64,000 nucleotides of DNA from QQUJ01 sp050287605 (GTDB lineage: Bacteria; Pseudomonadota; Gammaproteobacteria; QQUJ01), in contig JBNKCG010000088.1 in the NCBI GenBank assembly GCA_050287605.1, forward strand, positions 1 through 64,000, read 5' to 3'. The first letter of the stretch is position 1. Every line of letters starts with the position of its first letter. Positions 8,177-17,328 of the stretch are shown here, in pieces. The position numbers and the translations under genes are program-made. Under the pieces are notes generated by a model. It did not search any database. It worked only from the letters and a program-made list of their open reading frames with translations, and had not been told where the DNA came from.

Positions 8177-11100
8177 CTATCGCAGGTAACTCCGCAGTTC
8201 GGGTGGCGCCGGACGCCGCACCAACGCATTGCGCAGCGCCCACTCCGCTTCCGGCTCTACGGTTTCCAAAAACCGCGTCTCGCCGGCGAGCTGGGCGGCG
8301 ACGGGGACGCCGTCGCGGAACAGGATGCGGTTGCCCGCGATGGCCGGCACCTTGGCGCCGGGGGTGAGGATGCCGACCAGGTTGAGCGGATCGGCGGCGC
8401 TCAGCGACACGCACTGTCCCTCACGCGGTTCGCGACGCTGGGCGCGCAGCGCGCCGACCGCTTCGGGCAGGGCGTACTGTTCGCCGCTGACGCCGGCGAC
8501 GAAGCGCCCGCCGCGGATCTCTCCACGCGCTTCCAGGCGGCGGTAGACCAACACCAGCTCGCGCCAGGTGGGCAACCAGCCGCCTTCGCGTTCCATCAGG
8601 CGACGGAACATCACGCCGTAGCGGCGCAGCAGAATGCGGGCGACGGTCTCCACGTCGATAGGCTGGGTGCCGCCATCCTCGCGCGGGCGGCCACCGACCA
8701 GAGACCAACGTCCGGCGTCTTCGACACCGAAGGTCACGGTCTTGTGGCGCCGTCGTCCGCCGGCAAGGGGGCGGCGTTTCTCGGCGGGTACCAGCAGCGC
8801 GCGCAGCCCTTTGAAGCTGTCCGCCGTCACCCGACCCGCGGCCACCAGCTCGCCCAGTCCAGCCTCGGCCTGGGTGCGCAACAATCCCGAGCCTTGCACC
8901 AGGTCGTCAAAGAAGGAGGCACCGTGGGCTTCCAGGTATGAAGCGACCCGCTCGGCGTCGCGCGACAGATTGGGTGGAGTCGCAGTGGGCGTGGCCACCA
9001 ACAACCCCTGCCACAGGCCGGCCCGGCTGCGACCGAGCAGCGCAATGGGTGTCGCGCGCACCGGCGTGGAAGCACGTTCGCGCTCGGCGGCGGGTTTGGG
9101 TAACGTGAGCCGTGTCCACAGCACCCGCCCGCTCAAGCACAGCGAATCCAGCCACTCCGGCGAGTAGTCGGTCACCCGCGTCGGGAGCAGATCGCCCTCC
9201 CAGGCGGCGGCCGGCGCTTCGAAACCTTCGAGCTGCTCCACCGCCGCCGCCAACGCCTCGGGCCCCTCGCCCTGGGTCTGCGGGGTGAGGCGCTGCCAGG
9301 CGAACAGGAAGCGCATGAAGTCCGCCGCGCTGACGGGTTCGATCTCCTGGCGCAGGCGCTTGAGAGTGTAGCGGTGGATACGCGCCAGCAGGCGGCGTTC
9401 GCACCACTCCTCCCCCGCCGCGTCCGGGGTGAACCGGCCGCGCAGCACACAACCCTCGGCCTCCAGTGTGAGCAAGGCCGCTTCGATCTCGTTCACTGCC
9501 AACCCCAGATTCCGTGCCAGTTCCTCGGCGCGCACCGGCCCCAGCGCCTCCAGCCGACCGCGGATCAGCTCGACCAGGGCGCTCTCGCGGCTCCAGGACT
9601 GGGCGGCGAACTCTGGCGGTGCGGCGATGGCGGGGGTCAGCCGCACGGTGGAAGCGGCATCTGCCGCGGCGGGAAACACGGCCAACAGTTGCGGCAGCCG
9701 CTCGGCGGCGACCCACAGCTCGACATCGCCGCTGCGCAGAACGGCGGCGCGACGGGCCGCGGCCAGCTCGCCCGGCAGGTCGGACCAGGCGGGTTCGCGC
9801 GCCGCCTCCGCGGCGGTGAGAAAGCCCAGTAGAACAAGGGCGTCGTGCAGCTCGTCGGCGTTCGTCGCATCGGGCCACGCCTCGGCGCGCACACGGTCGA
9901 CGGCCGCCGCATCCAGCCGACCAAGGTCGGCGGCGGTCTCAGGATCGAGCCAGCGGCGGCTGGCGACCGCCTGGGTGCGGCGCTCTTCCAGCGGGGCATC
10001 GTCGAGAAAGGCGTAAGGCTTCGCGTTGAGGATCTCGTGGGCCAGGGGCGACGGCTCCGGCAAGTCGCGTGCGGTGACGGCAATGGCGCCGCTGGCGAGA
10101 CCGTCGAGAATGCGCTCCAGCCCGTCGATGTCCATGGCCTCGGTAAGGCAATCGGTCAGCGTCTGCTCCACCAACGGATGGTCGGGGATCTCGCGGTCAC
10201 CGGCGACGTTCTCCAGGCAGGCGCGCTGATCGGGGAATACCGCGCCCACCAGGTCCTCGGCCTGCATGCGCTGTAGCTGGGTGGGCACGCGCTTGCCGCC
10301 GCGCATGCGCTGCAGGGCCAGTGCCACGGTCGCGTTCCAGCGCCAGCGGGTGGTGAACATGGGGGCGTCGAGCAGCGCCTGGATCAACAGCGGCCGCACA
10401 GTCCGCGCCCGCAGGTAATGGGCGATCTCGTCCAGGGGGAAGCTGTGGGTGGTGGTGAGCGACAGGACGATGGCGTCCTCGGTGGCCGCCGCCTGCAGCT
10501 CGAAGTTGAACTTGCGGCACATACGCTTGCGCAGCGCCAGCCCCCAGGCGCGGTTGACGCGGCTGCCGAAGGGGGCGTGGATGACGAGCTGCATACCGCC
10601 GGATTCGTCGAAGAAACGCTCCAGCACCACGTGATCGGCGGTGGGGACGGTACCGAATACCGCGTGCACGGCCTGCAGATACTCCACCATCTGTTCGGCC
10701 GCGGGGCGTGCAACGCCCACCTCGTCGACCAGCCAGTCGAGGGCGTCATCGTGCCCGGCCACTTCCGCGCGCAGGCGCGACACGGCTTGGGAGAGTTCGT
10801 CACTGCGCGCCGGCGCCTCGCCCAGCCAGAAGGGGACGTTGGGTGGCTGGCCCTGGGCATCCTCGACGCGCACGCGACCCGATTCGACGCGCGCGATGCG
10901 GTAGGCGTGGTTGCCGAGCTGGAAGATGTCGCCGGCCATGCTCTCCACGGCGAAATCCTCGTTGACCGTGCCGATGAAGTGGCCCTCCGGCTCCAGGATC
11001 ACATGGTAGTCGGCGTTGTCGGGGATGGTGCCGCCGTTGGTGATGGCGGTGAGACGCGCCCCGCGCCGGCCTCGCAGGCGATGGTTGACCGCGTCGCGGT

Positions 11101-12529
11101 GCAGGTGGGCGACGCTGCGACCCTGGCGGGTGCCGTTCTCCCCCGCCAGCATGTGTACCAACGCGTCGAACGCGGCACGGGGCAGATCGCGGTAAGGCCA
11201 GGCGCGGCGCACCAGGTCGTACAACTCGTCCTCACCGTACTCGCGGCAGGCGACCTCGGCCACCAGCTGCTGGGCCAGCACGTCGAGGGGCCGCTCTGGG
11301 ACATGCACGCGGTCCAGTTCGCCGCGGCGCACCGCGTCCAGCAGCGCGGCGCACTCCACCAGGTCGTCGCGGCTCACGGGAAAGAGGCGGCCCTTGGGCA
11401 CCCTGCCGATGCCGTGGCCGGAGCGCCCCACCCGCTGCAGCAGCGCGGCGATGGCGTGGGGCGAACCGAGCTGGCACACCAGGTCCACGTCGCCGATGTC
11501 GATGCCCAGTTCCAGGGAAGCGGTGGCCACCAGGGCGCGCAGCCGGCCGTTCTTAAGGCGCTGCTCGGCGTCCAGGCGCTGCTCGCGGGCCAGGCTGCCG
11601 TGGTGGGCGGTCACCCAAGCGACGCCGATACGTTCGGAAAGGTGGCGCGCCGCGCGTTCGGCGAGGCGCCGGGTATTGGCGAAGATAAGAGTGGTGCGGT
11701 GCGCCTGGATGAGCTCGGCGAGCCTATCGTAAACCTCCTCCCACACCTCGTTGGACATCACCGCCTCCAGCGGCGACGGCGGCACCTCAATGGCCAGGTC
11801 GCGGGCGCGCACGTGGCCGGTGTCGATGATCGCGCAGTCGGGCGCGGCGGCGGGTGTCCCGACCAGAAAGCGGGCGACGGTCTCGATGGGACGCTGGGTC
11901 GCCGACAGGCCCACGCGCACCGGTCGCCGCGGCGTGAGGGCCGCCAGACGCTCCAGCGAGAGCGCCAGGTGCGAACCGCGCTTACTGCCCGCCAGGGCGT
12001 GGATCTCGTCGACGATCACCGTGCGCACGGTGCCCAGCATGCGCCGACCCGATTCACTGGTCAGCAGCAGGTAGAACGACTCCGGCGTGGTGACCACGAT
12101 GTGCGGCGGGCGGCGACGCATGCGCTCGCGCTCCCGGGTCGGCGTATCGCCGGTGCGCACGGCGGTGCGGATCTCGAAGGCGGGTTCAAGGTCGGCCAGG
12201 CGTTCCCGAACGCCTTGCAGCGGCAGTTCGAGATTGCGCTGGATATCGTTGCTGAGCGCCTTCAAGGGCGAGACGTAGAGCACGTGGGTCTCGTCCGCCA
12301 GGCAGCCCTCCATGCCGAGGCGCACCAGATCGTCGATGGCGGCCAGGAAGGCCGCCAGGGTCTTGCCCGAACCGGTGGGCGCAGCGATCAGCGCGTGCCG
12401 TCCGGCCCTGATCGCCGGCCAGGCGGCAGCCTGCGCTGGGGTGGGCCCGGCGAAGCTGGCACGAAACCAAGCCGCGACGGGAGGACAAAAGAGCATCTCG
12501 GGCATGGAGTGACCGTGAAGTGATGGCAT
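8177..12529 (-). CDS. lhr: Large ATP-dependent helicase Lhr
   Basis: A very large superfamily 2 helicase, about 1450 residues, close to full-length Lhr. N-terminal motifs in order are PTPAQAAAWPAI (Q-like motif), APTGSGKT (motif I), VDEIHALAGSKRG (DEVH-type motif II), GLSATQRP (motif III) and, in the second RecA domain, TASLELGIDIGDVDLV and RVGRSGHGIG (motifs V and VI). The Lhr winged-helix/core region follows (PDNADYHVILEPEG, then NRAWGLALRKRMCRKFNFELQAAATEDAI). The last 550 residues or so match the Lhr C-terminal extension. Lhr unwinds RNA:DNA and DNA substrates in repair. ATG 12529 was chosen; ATG 12505 and GTG 12565 are alternatives, none with a strong ribosome site. No partner nuclease lies beside it. 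Confidence 0.92.
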   Translation of the reverse strand: MPSLHGHSMPEMLFCPPVAAWFRASFAGPTPAQAAAWPAIRAGRHALIAAPTGSGKTLAAFLAAIDDLVRLGMEGCLADETHVLYVSPLKALSNDIQRNLELPLQGVRERLADLEPAFEIRTAVRTGDTPTRERERMRRRPPHIVVTTPESFYLLLTSESGRRMLGTVRTVIVDEIHALAGSKRGSHLALSLERLAALTPRRPVRVGLSATQRPIETVARFLVGTPAAAPDCAIIDTGHVRARDLAIEVPPSPLEAVMSNEVWEEVYDRLAELIQAHRTTLIFANTRRLAERAARHLSERIGVAWVTAHHGSLAREQRLDAEQRLKNGRLRALVATASLELGIDIGDVDLVCQLGSPHAIAALLQRVGRSGHGIGRVPKGRLFPVSRDDLVECAALLDAVRRGELDRVHVPERPLDVLAQQLVAEVACREYGEDELYDLVRRAWPYRDLPRAAFDALVHMLAGENGTRQGRSVAHLHRDAVNHRLRGRRGARLTAITNGGTIPDNADYHVILEPEGHFIGTVNEDFAVESMAGDIFQLGNHAYRIARVESGRVRVEDAQGQPPNVPFWLGEAPARSDELSQAVSRLRAEVAGHDDALDWLVDEVGVARPAAEQMVEYLQAVHAVFGTVPTADHVVLERFFDESGGMQLVIHAPFGSRVNRAWGLALRKRMCRKFNFELQAAATEDAIVLSLTTTHSFPLDEIAHYLRARTVRPLLIQALLDAPMFTTRWRWNATVALALQRMRGGKRVPTQLQRMQAEDLVGAVFPDQRACLENVAGDREIPDHPLVEQTLTDCLTEAMDIDGLERILDGLASGAIAVTARDLPEPSPLAHEILNAKPYAFLDDAPLEERRTQAVASRRWLDPETAADLGRLDAAAVDRVRAEAWPDATNADELHDALVLLGFLTAAEAAREPAWSDLPGELAAARRAAVLRSGDVELWVAAERLPQLLAVFPAAADAASTVRLTPAIAAPPEFAAQSWSRESALVELIRGRLEALGPVRAEELARNLGLAVNEIEAALLTLEAEGCVLRGRFTPDAAGEEWCERRLLARIHRYTLKRLRQEIEPVSAADFMRFLFAWQRLTPQTQGEGPEALAAAVEQLEGFEAPAAAWEGDLLPTRVTDYSPEWLDSLCLSGRVLWTRLTLPKPAAERERASTPVRATPIALLGRSRAGLWQGLLVATPTATPPNLSRDAERVASYLEAHGASFFDDLVQGSGLLRTQAEAGLGELVAAGRVTADSFKGLRALLVPAEKRRPLAGGRRRHKTVTFGVEDAGRWSLVGGRPREDGGTQPIDVETVARILLRRYGVMFRRLMEREGGWLPTWRELVLVYRRLEARGEIRGGRFVAGVSGEQYALPEAVGALRAQRREPREGQCVSLSAADPLNLVGILTPGAKVPAIAGNRILFRDGVPVAAQLAGETRFLETVEPEAEWALRNALVRRPAPPELRSYLR

Positions 12530-12651
12530 GACTAGAAGTATGGCTCGCACCGCGGCGCCTAACACGGCGGGGTGACCCGCCTGCTGACACCACGGTGGGC
12601 GTTGGATTCGTCGGTTACTATGGCGGCACTTCGAAATCCGGATCTTCGTTC

Positions 12652-13608
12652 ATGCTCAAGTCCCTTTGGCAGCGTTCCATGATCGCGCTGGCCCGCTCGC
12701 CGCGCGTTACCCGTCTGATGCAGGAGCACCGCACGACCAGCAGGCTGTCCCACAAATACGTCGCGGGCAAGACGCCGGCCGATGGGCTGGCGACCGCTAA
12801 CCAGTTGTGGACGGTCAAGGGCTTGCGCAGTTCGCTGTTCTACCTGGGCGAGTACGTCGATCGTCTCGATCGGGTGAAAGAGAACGTTGCCAACAAACTC
12901 GCCATCGCCGAGCTATTGGCGCACAGCGATCTCGATCTCCACATCTCCGTCGACCCGACACAGATCGGCTACTTCGTCGCGGGAACCTCGATGCCGGACA
13001 ACGCCCGCGAGATTGCCGCCTCCATCCGTGCGGCTATCGGGACGCGTAGCGGCGTTCACTGCCTGATGATCGACATGGAGGATCACACGGTGGTGGACGA
13101 CACCATCGCGCTGTGTGAGCTGCTGCGCTCGGAAGGGTTCCCCGTGGCACTGACGCTGCAGGCGTATCTGCGGCGCACCGAGGAAGACATGGCGCGCCAG
13201 ATTGCGGCCGGTGGCAGGGTACGGCTGGTCAAGGGTGCCTTCGTCGGCTCCGCCGACATCGCGTTTACGCGGCAGGCGGACATCAAAGAGAACTACCGCC
13301 GTCTGGTGGGCCAGATGCTGTCGGGCGAGGCGCGCGAACTGGGATTCTACCCCATCATCGCCACGCACGATCATCGCCTGCACGCGCTGGCCCGCGACGC
13401 CGCACGCCGCAACGGCTGGCAACCCGGCGAATACGAGTTCGAGATGCTGCTGGGCGTGCGCAGCGACGTCGCCGAGGCATTGGCCGCGCAGGGTGAACGG
13501 GTGCGGCTCTACGTGCCCTTCGGGCGCGACTGGTGGCCTTACGCCGTGCGGCGCATCGGTGAGAACCCGCGCAATGCGGTGTTGCTGGCGCGGTCGTTGG
13601 TGGGCTGA
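12652..13608 (+). CDS. Proline dehydrogenase (monofunctional)
   Basis: A 318-residue protein matching the FAD-binding barrel of proline dehydrogenase, which oxidises L-proline to pyrroline-5-carboxylate and passes electrons to the membrane. Family motifs are DMEDHTVVDDT, LTLQAYLRRTEEDM, RLVKGAF, YPIIATHD, YEFEMLLGVR and the C-terminal YVPFGRDWWPYAVRRIGENPRN, which carries the paired arginines that bind the substrate carboxylate. It lacks the P5C dehydrogenase and DNA-binding parts of PutA, so it is the short type. ATG 12652 was chosen because the upstream frame has no family resemblance. It is divergent from lhr and appears monocistronic. Confidence 0.88.
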   Translation: MLKSLWQRSMIALARSPRVTRLMQEHRTTSRLSHKYVAGKTPADGLATANQLWTVKGLRSSLFYLGEYVDRLDRVKENVANKLAIAELLAHSDLDLHISVDPTQIGYFVAGTSMPDNAREIAASIRAAIGTRSGVHCLMIDMEDHTVVDDTIALCELLRSEGFPVALTLQAYLRRTEEDMARQIAAGGRVRLVKGAFVGSADIAFTRQADIKENYRRLVGQMLSGEARELGFYPIIATHDHRLHALARDAARRNGWQPGEYEFEMLLGVRSDVAEALAAQGERVRLYVPFGRDWWPYAVRRIGENPRNAVLLARSLVG

Positions 13609-13659
13609 GCGCGGGACGGAAGCGCCGGGTTGCACGGCGCCAACCCAACTTAGGGCCAG

Positions 13660-15459
13660 TCACTCCATGGTGCGGATGATCTTGACCTTGTCGCCGGGGT
13701 AGATGAGGTCGGGATTGGGGATGCGGCTGAGGCGCGCCAGCTCCGGATAACGGTACGGATCGCCCAGGTAGCGGATCGCGATGTGCCACAGGGTGTCGCC
13801 TTTGACCACGGTGTGCACGACCATCACGCGCCGGCGCGATTTGGGTGCTGTGGAGGGCGGGGAGCTCGCGTTCGGCCGCGCCGCAGTAGACGACTCGGCG
13901 GCAGCGGGGGGGGGCGATGCGTCGGGTGGCATGACTACCGATGGCGACGCTGCGCTTTGCTCCATTGCCGCGTCGGAACCTCTCCCCGCGTCTTCGGCGG
14001 CAGCGGCGAGATCTTCGCTCTTGGGCAGCACTTGAGTTTCCAACGGTTGCGAGTTCTGCGCCGCTGCAGCAGCTGTCTCCGGTTCGGTTGTGACGGGCGC
14101 GCGGTCTTCGATTTCGATCACCAACCCTTCGCGGTCACGGCTGATGGTAACCGTGGCCGAGGCAGCCGGCGGCGGCAGCTCGGTCACGAGTTCCGGCTCG
14201 GCTGAAGCAGTCGACGCGATAGCAGGCACCACGTCGTCTACTAGGGGAGACGGCAACGCATCCGGTACGGCCGTCGATCCCTCCTGGGGCGGCGGTACGG
14301 CAGCAGGCTCCTGCGGCTGGGCTCGTGCAACCGCGGGTGGCTCACGCGGGGTCACCCGCGGCGGCACGATAACCGCGATCGGCTGACTGGCCGGCGGCGA
14401 CGAAGGTTCTACGACCAGAGGCGGGTGCTCGAAACGCTGCGGCACCTCGCCGTTCAACCACACCACCGCCAACCCCACACCACCTGCCACGATCAGCAGC
14501 ACCGCGCTCCACAGCGGCCAGCGGATGGGCACCGCCGTGACCGCTGGGGGTACCGACTCTCGACGCGACACGGCGGGCGGTGTGCCTGCGGCCCTCGTGG
14601 TGATCGCGGGAGCGGGCTCCCGAATCGACGTGGGGTTCGGGCGGGGCGGCGGTGGTTTGGGCGACGGCGGTGATGCCGATGGGGCTACCGTCTTTCGTGC
14701 CGGCATCGGCGAAGCGGCAGCACGTGCCGCCGGTACAGGCCGCGGCGGAATCGCCCCGTGCGTCCGCTGCGCGCCGGATTCCGCGGAACGCGACGGCGTC
14801 GGTTTCGAACTCACGCGAAGTGGATTGGCGCGCGCCGTCTGCGGGGTTAGCGTCGGCGCGTCCTGCTTGACGGGCACCGGCGGCGGAGTGGATTCGACCG
14901 GTGCACGTTCAGCTTCCTGCGGCGCTTCGCCCCGCCGTGCCGCACGCGGCATCGGATCGACCGGCGCTTTCCGCACCATCGCCTGTTCGCGCTCCTGCTT
15001 CAACCGCGCCATGTGCGCGCGCAGGTGCTCTTCGTGCACGTCTTTGATGCGCTCGAATTCGGTGTAGAGCGTGATCTGCTCTTTGTAGATCAGGGCGCGC
15101 GAGAAAATATCCCGCGGGATTTGCGGCGGCAGCGCGCTCCACCCTTGCGCGGGCATGGGGATCACGTCGCCGATGGCGTCGACCCAGTAGCCCAGATAAC
15201 CGTCGCGCAGAGCCGCGATCACCATGCGCCCCACCGCGTCGCGGTCGCCGGGTTCGACACCGAAGCGTTCGCGCAGCTCCACGACGCGCACCGTGCGTCC
15301 GCCGTGGCGAAAGATGCCAGGCCCGGCGGCGCTGCTGCCTGGCACACGCGTCAGTTTGGGCGGGACGATGATGGCTTGCACCGGCGCCGTCGGCGCACAG
15401 CAGTAGACCGGTCCCACCCGGAATATCAACAACGCGCCAGTTGCTTGTAGTGCCGCCAT
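13660..15459 (-). CDS. CheW-domain protein with transmembrane helix and C-terminal LysM
   Basis: A 599-residue protein with an unusual order of parts. Residues about 8-140 form a CheW-like fold (LLIFRVGPVYCCAP, PGIFRHGGRTVRVVELRERFG, GYWVDAIGDVI, then IPRDIFSRALIYKEQITLYTEFE). A charged helix (about 138-165) and a long Pro/Ala-rich linker follow. One transmembrane helix lies at about 315-337 (WPLWSAVLLIVAGGVGLAVVW). A second Pro/Ala-rich linker leads to a LysM domain at about 547-595 (VVKGDTLWHIAIRYLGD, then YPGDKVKII). CheW domains couple receptors to CheA; LysM binds peptidoglycan. The layout predicts a cytoplasmic CheW tethered across the membrane to the wall. No other chemotaxis genes are in the window. 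A stronger start than ATG 15459 is not evident. Confidence 0.8.
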   Translation of the reverse strand: MAALQATGALLIFRVGPVYCCAPTAPVQAIIVPPKLTRVPGSSAAGPGIFRHGGRTVRVVELRERFGVEPGDRDAVGRMVIAALRDGYLGYWVDAIGDVIPMPAQGWSALPPQIPRDIFSRALIYKEQITLYTEFERIKDVHEEHLRAHMARLKQEREQAMVRKAPVDPMPRAARRGEAPQEAERAPVESTPPPVPVKQDAPTLTPQTARANPLRVSSKPTPSRSAESGAQRTHGAIPPRPVPAARAAASPMPARKTVAPSASPPSPKPPPPRPNPTSIREPAPAITTRAAGTPPAVSRRESVPPAVTAVPIRWPLWSAVLLIVAGGVGLAVVWLNGEVPQRFEHPPLVVEPSSPPASQPIAVIVPPRVTPREPPAVARAQPQEPAAVPPPQEGSTAVPDALPSPLVDDVVPAIASTASAEPELVTELPPPAASATVTISRDREGLVIEIEDRAPVTTEPETAAAAAQNSQPLETQVLPKSEDLAAAAEDAGRGSDAAMEQSAASPSVVMPPDASPPPAAAESSTAARPNASSPPSTAPKSRRRVMVVHTVVKGDTLWHIAIRYLGDPYRYPELARLSRIPNPDLIYPGDKVKIIRTME

Positions 15460-15561
15460 GGTCGATGGGAGCCACGCTGCGGGACGGGACAGCCCTCCTC
15501 CGTTCAGTGACGGCAGTCGCCGCGCTAACTTGATGCGGGCAGATGCCGCTGGGTAGCCGGA

Positions 15562-16506
15562 TCAGACCGAAAACTTGCGCCGGTACTCCGCTGGCGAGAT
15601 GCCGGTGAACTGTTTGAACAGGCGGCGAAACGAGCTGACATCCTCGTAGCCCACGCGCTGGGTGATCCGGTCGATGGACTCGCGCGACGACTCCAGCAGC
15701 TCGCGGGCGCGCTCCAGTCGCAGCGCCTGCAGGTACTGTACCGGCGTCATGCCCAACACGTTGCGGAAGCGCCGTAACAGGGTGCGCTCCGAAACTCCCG
15801 CCTCGCGGGCCAGTTCGCCCATACGCAGCGTCTTGCGGAAATCGCGCTCCAACACCTGCTGTGCACGCGCCAACACACTGTCGCCGTGCTGGGTGTCGGG
15901 CAGAAAGCGCTGGTAAGCGGATTGGACACGGCCGTGGTGATCGATCAGGAAGACGCCCCCCACCAAACGCGCCACGCGCTCTCCGGCGTAGCGGCGAATC
16001 AGGTGCTGGGTGAGATCGAAATAGGCGGTGACGCCTCCGGCCGTGATGCGGTCGCCCTCGTCGACGATCATCTCCTCGACGCGTAGGCGGATATGCGGGT
16101 AGCGATGACGGAAAACGGATGCCAACGCCCAGTGGGTGGTGGCGGCGTAGCCGTTCAGCAGACCGGCCTCGGCCAGCAGAAAGGCGCCCGCGCACACCGA
16201 GCAGATCGCCGCGCCGTGTTCGGCCTGCACGCTCAGCCACGCCATCGTCTGGGTATCGACCTCGATGTGGGCGGAATCTTGTACCGACGGGGGGACGATC
16301 ACCACGTCGGCCACGTCGGCATCCTGCACCATGGGTACGGCCTGCAGCGCAGCCGCGCCGTGCGCACCGGACGTCGCCACGACATAGGGATCGAATCCCT
16401 CGAACGACGACTCGCCCAGGTAGCGGTTGGCCACCTCCAGCATCTCCTGGATGCCGAACACGGCCGAGGTCATGACCCTGGGATACGAGAGAACAGCAAC
16501 CTTCAC
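15562..16506 (-). CDS. GlxA-family AraC-type transcriptional regulator
   Basis: A roughly 314-residue regulator with an N-terminal DJ-1/PfpI-like domain and a C-terminal AraC helix-turn-helix pair. The N-terminal part starts KVAVLSYPRVMTSAVFGIQEML and has the nucleophile-elbow-like CSVCAGAFLLAEAGLL with a following TTHW. The C-terminal part reads RMGELAREAGVSERTLLRRFRNVLG, then VGYEDVSSFRRLFKQFTGISPAEYRRKF. GTG 16506 has AAGGTG 6 bases upstream; in-frame GTGs at 16509 and 16515 are alternatives. It is divergent from the cysteine hydrolase gene 107 bases away, the usual arrangement for GlxA-type regulators and their target, so it probably controls that gene. Confidence 0.87.
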   Translation of the reverse strand: MKVAVLSYPRVMTSAVFGIQEMLEVANRYLGESSFEGFDPYVVATSGAHGAAALQAVPMVQDADVADVVIVPPSVQDSAHIEVDTQTMAWLSVQAEHGAAICSVCAGAFLLAEAGLLNGYAATTHWALASVFRHRYPHIRLRVEEMIVDEGDRITAGGVTAYFDLTQHLIRRYAGERVARLVGGVFLIDHHGRVQSAYQRFLPDTQHGDSVLARAQQVLERDFRKTLRMGELAREAGVSERTLLRRFRNVLGMTPVQYLQALRLERARELLESSRESIDRITQRVGYEDVSSFRRLFKQFTGISPAEYRRKFSV

Positions 16507-16613
16507 CACGCCCACCTTGTCGGAATCTGCAACTATTTTGTCGATTCGGCCACTACGATTGCAAGCCGTTCTCGACTAGCCTGGGCAGCATACCCACAAC
16601 GGAGTGCCGAACC

Positions 16614-17174
16614 ATGAACCACACCGCATTGCTCATCATTGATGTACAGAACGACTATTTCCCCGGCGGCGCCATGGCCTTGAGCGGACCCGAGCAGGCT
16701 GCGAGTGAAACCGCGCGCATCCTGGCGCAATTCCGCGCCCGGCAGTGGCCGCGCTTTCACATCCAACACGAAAGCCTCCGGCCGGGGGCCGGCTTCATGC
16801 TACCGGGCACGCCCGGGCAGGCCATCCACCCGAGCGTGGTGCCGCTGCCTGACGAAGCGGTGATCACCAAACACTACCCCAACGCCTTCCAGGCGACCCC
16901 GCTGCACGAACAATTGCAGCGCGCCGGGGTCACCCATCTAGTGGTGTGCGGCATGATGACCCACATGTGCATCGACACCTCGGTGCGCGCCGCCTTCGAG
17001 TTGGGTTACAAGGTTCAGTTGATCGCCGACGCAACGGCGACGCGTGCACTGATCCACGGCGATCGCGAAGTCGCGGCCGATGCCGTTCAACTGGCATTCC
17101 TCGCCGCTCTGAACGGGGTCTTCGCGCAGGTGCTGACGGCGGAGCAGTGGCTGGCCGACGCCGCAGCGGGCTGA
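16614..17174 (+). CDS. Isochorismatase-family cysteine hydrolase
   Basis: A 186-residue protein of the isochorismatase-like hydrolase superfamily. The catalytic triad is visible: Asp in LLIIDVQNDYFPGG (about residue 10), Lys in AVITKHYPNAF (about 85), and Cys in VVCGMMTHMCIDTSVRAA (about 120). These enzymes hydrolyse amides or related bonds, for example nicotinamide, N-carbamoyl compounds or ureidoacrylate; the exact substrate cannot be told. It is divergent from a GlxA-type regulator, which suggests induction by its substrate or a related nitrogen compound. ATG 16614 is preceded by ACGGAGTG, a good ribosome site. Confidence 0.87.
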   Translation: MNHTALLIIDVQNDYFPGGAMALSGPEQAASETARILAQFRARQWPRFHIQHESLRPGAGFMLPGTPGQAIHPSVVPLPDEAVITKHYPNAFQATPLHEQLQRAGVTHLVVCGMMTHMCIDTSVRAAFELGYKVQLIADATATRALIHGDREVAADAVQLAFLAALNGVFAQVLTAEQWLADAAAG

Positions 17175-17179
17175 TCGAT

Positions 17180-17231
17180 GCCGGCGGCGCTATCCTGTTG
17201 TGGATAGAGGGCACATCGAAATGCCGCCGGC
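17180..17231 (+). repeat. Two-step hairpin downstream of the hydrolase gene
   Basis: Outer arms GCCGGCGGC (17180-17188) and GCCGCCGGC (17223-17231); inner arms CTATCC (17190-17195) and GGATAG (17202-17207). It begins 6 bases after the hydrolase stop, so it may end or protect that transcript. No U-tract follows. Confidence 0.5.
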
Positions 17232-17232
17232 G

Positions 17233-17246
17233 TTGATGTACATCAG
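17233..17246 (+). promoter_or_regulatory. FNR/Anr-like box
   Basis: TTGATGTACATCAG matches the FNR/Anr consensus TTGAT-N4-ATCAA at nine of ten positions, and the inner 12 bases are a perfect palindrome. It lies 83 bases before the CMD-Rieske start codon, a sensible place for oxygen-responsive activation. Confidence 0.5.
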
Positions 17247-17328
17247 TTTCAATTATCCGCATCCGCGCTGTACTTGTGGCGGCGATACTTGACCATATCA
17301 ATCCGCTACTCAAGGAGACCCGACGCCC

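Noticed and set aside
10418..12523. Very long open frame on the plus strand opposite lhr (about 700 codons)
   Set aside because: It lies fully antisense to a gene with clear helicase motifs; its translation has no family pattern and the frame is open because of high third-position GC.
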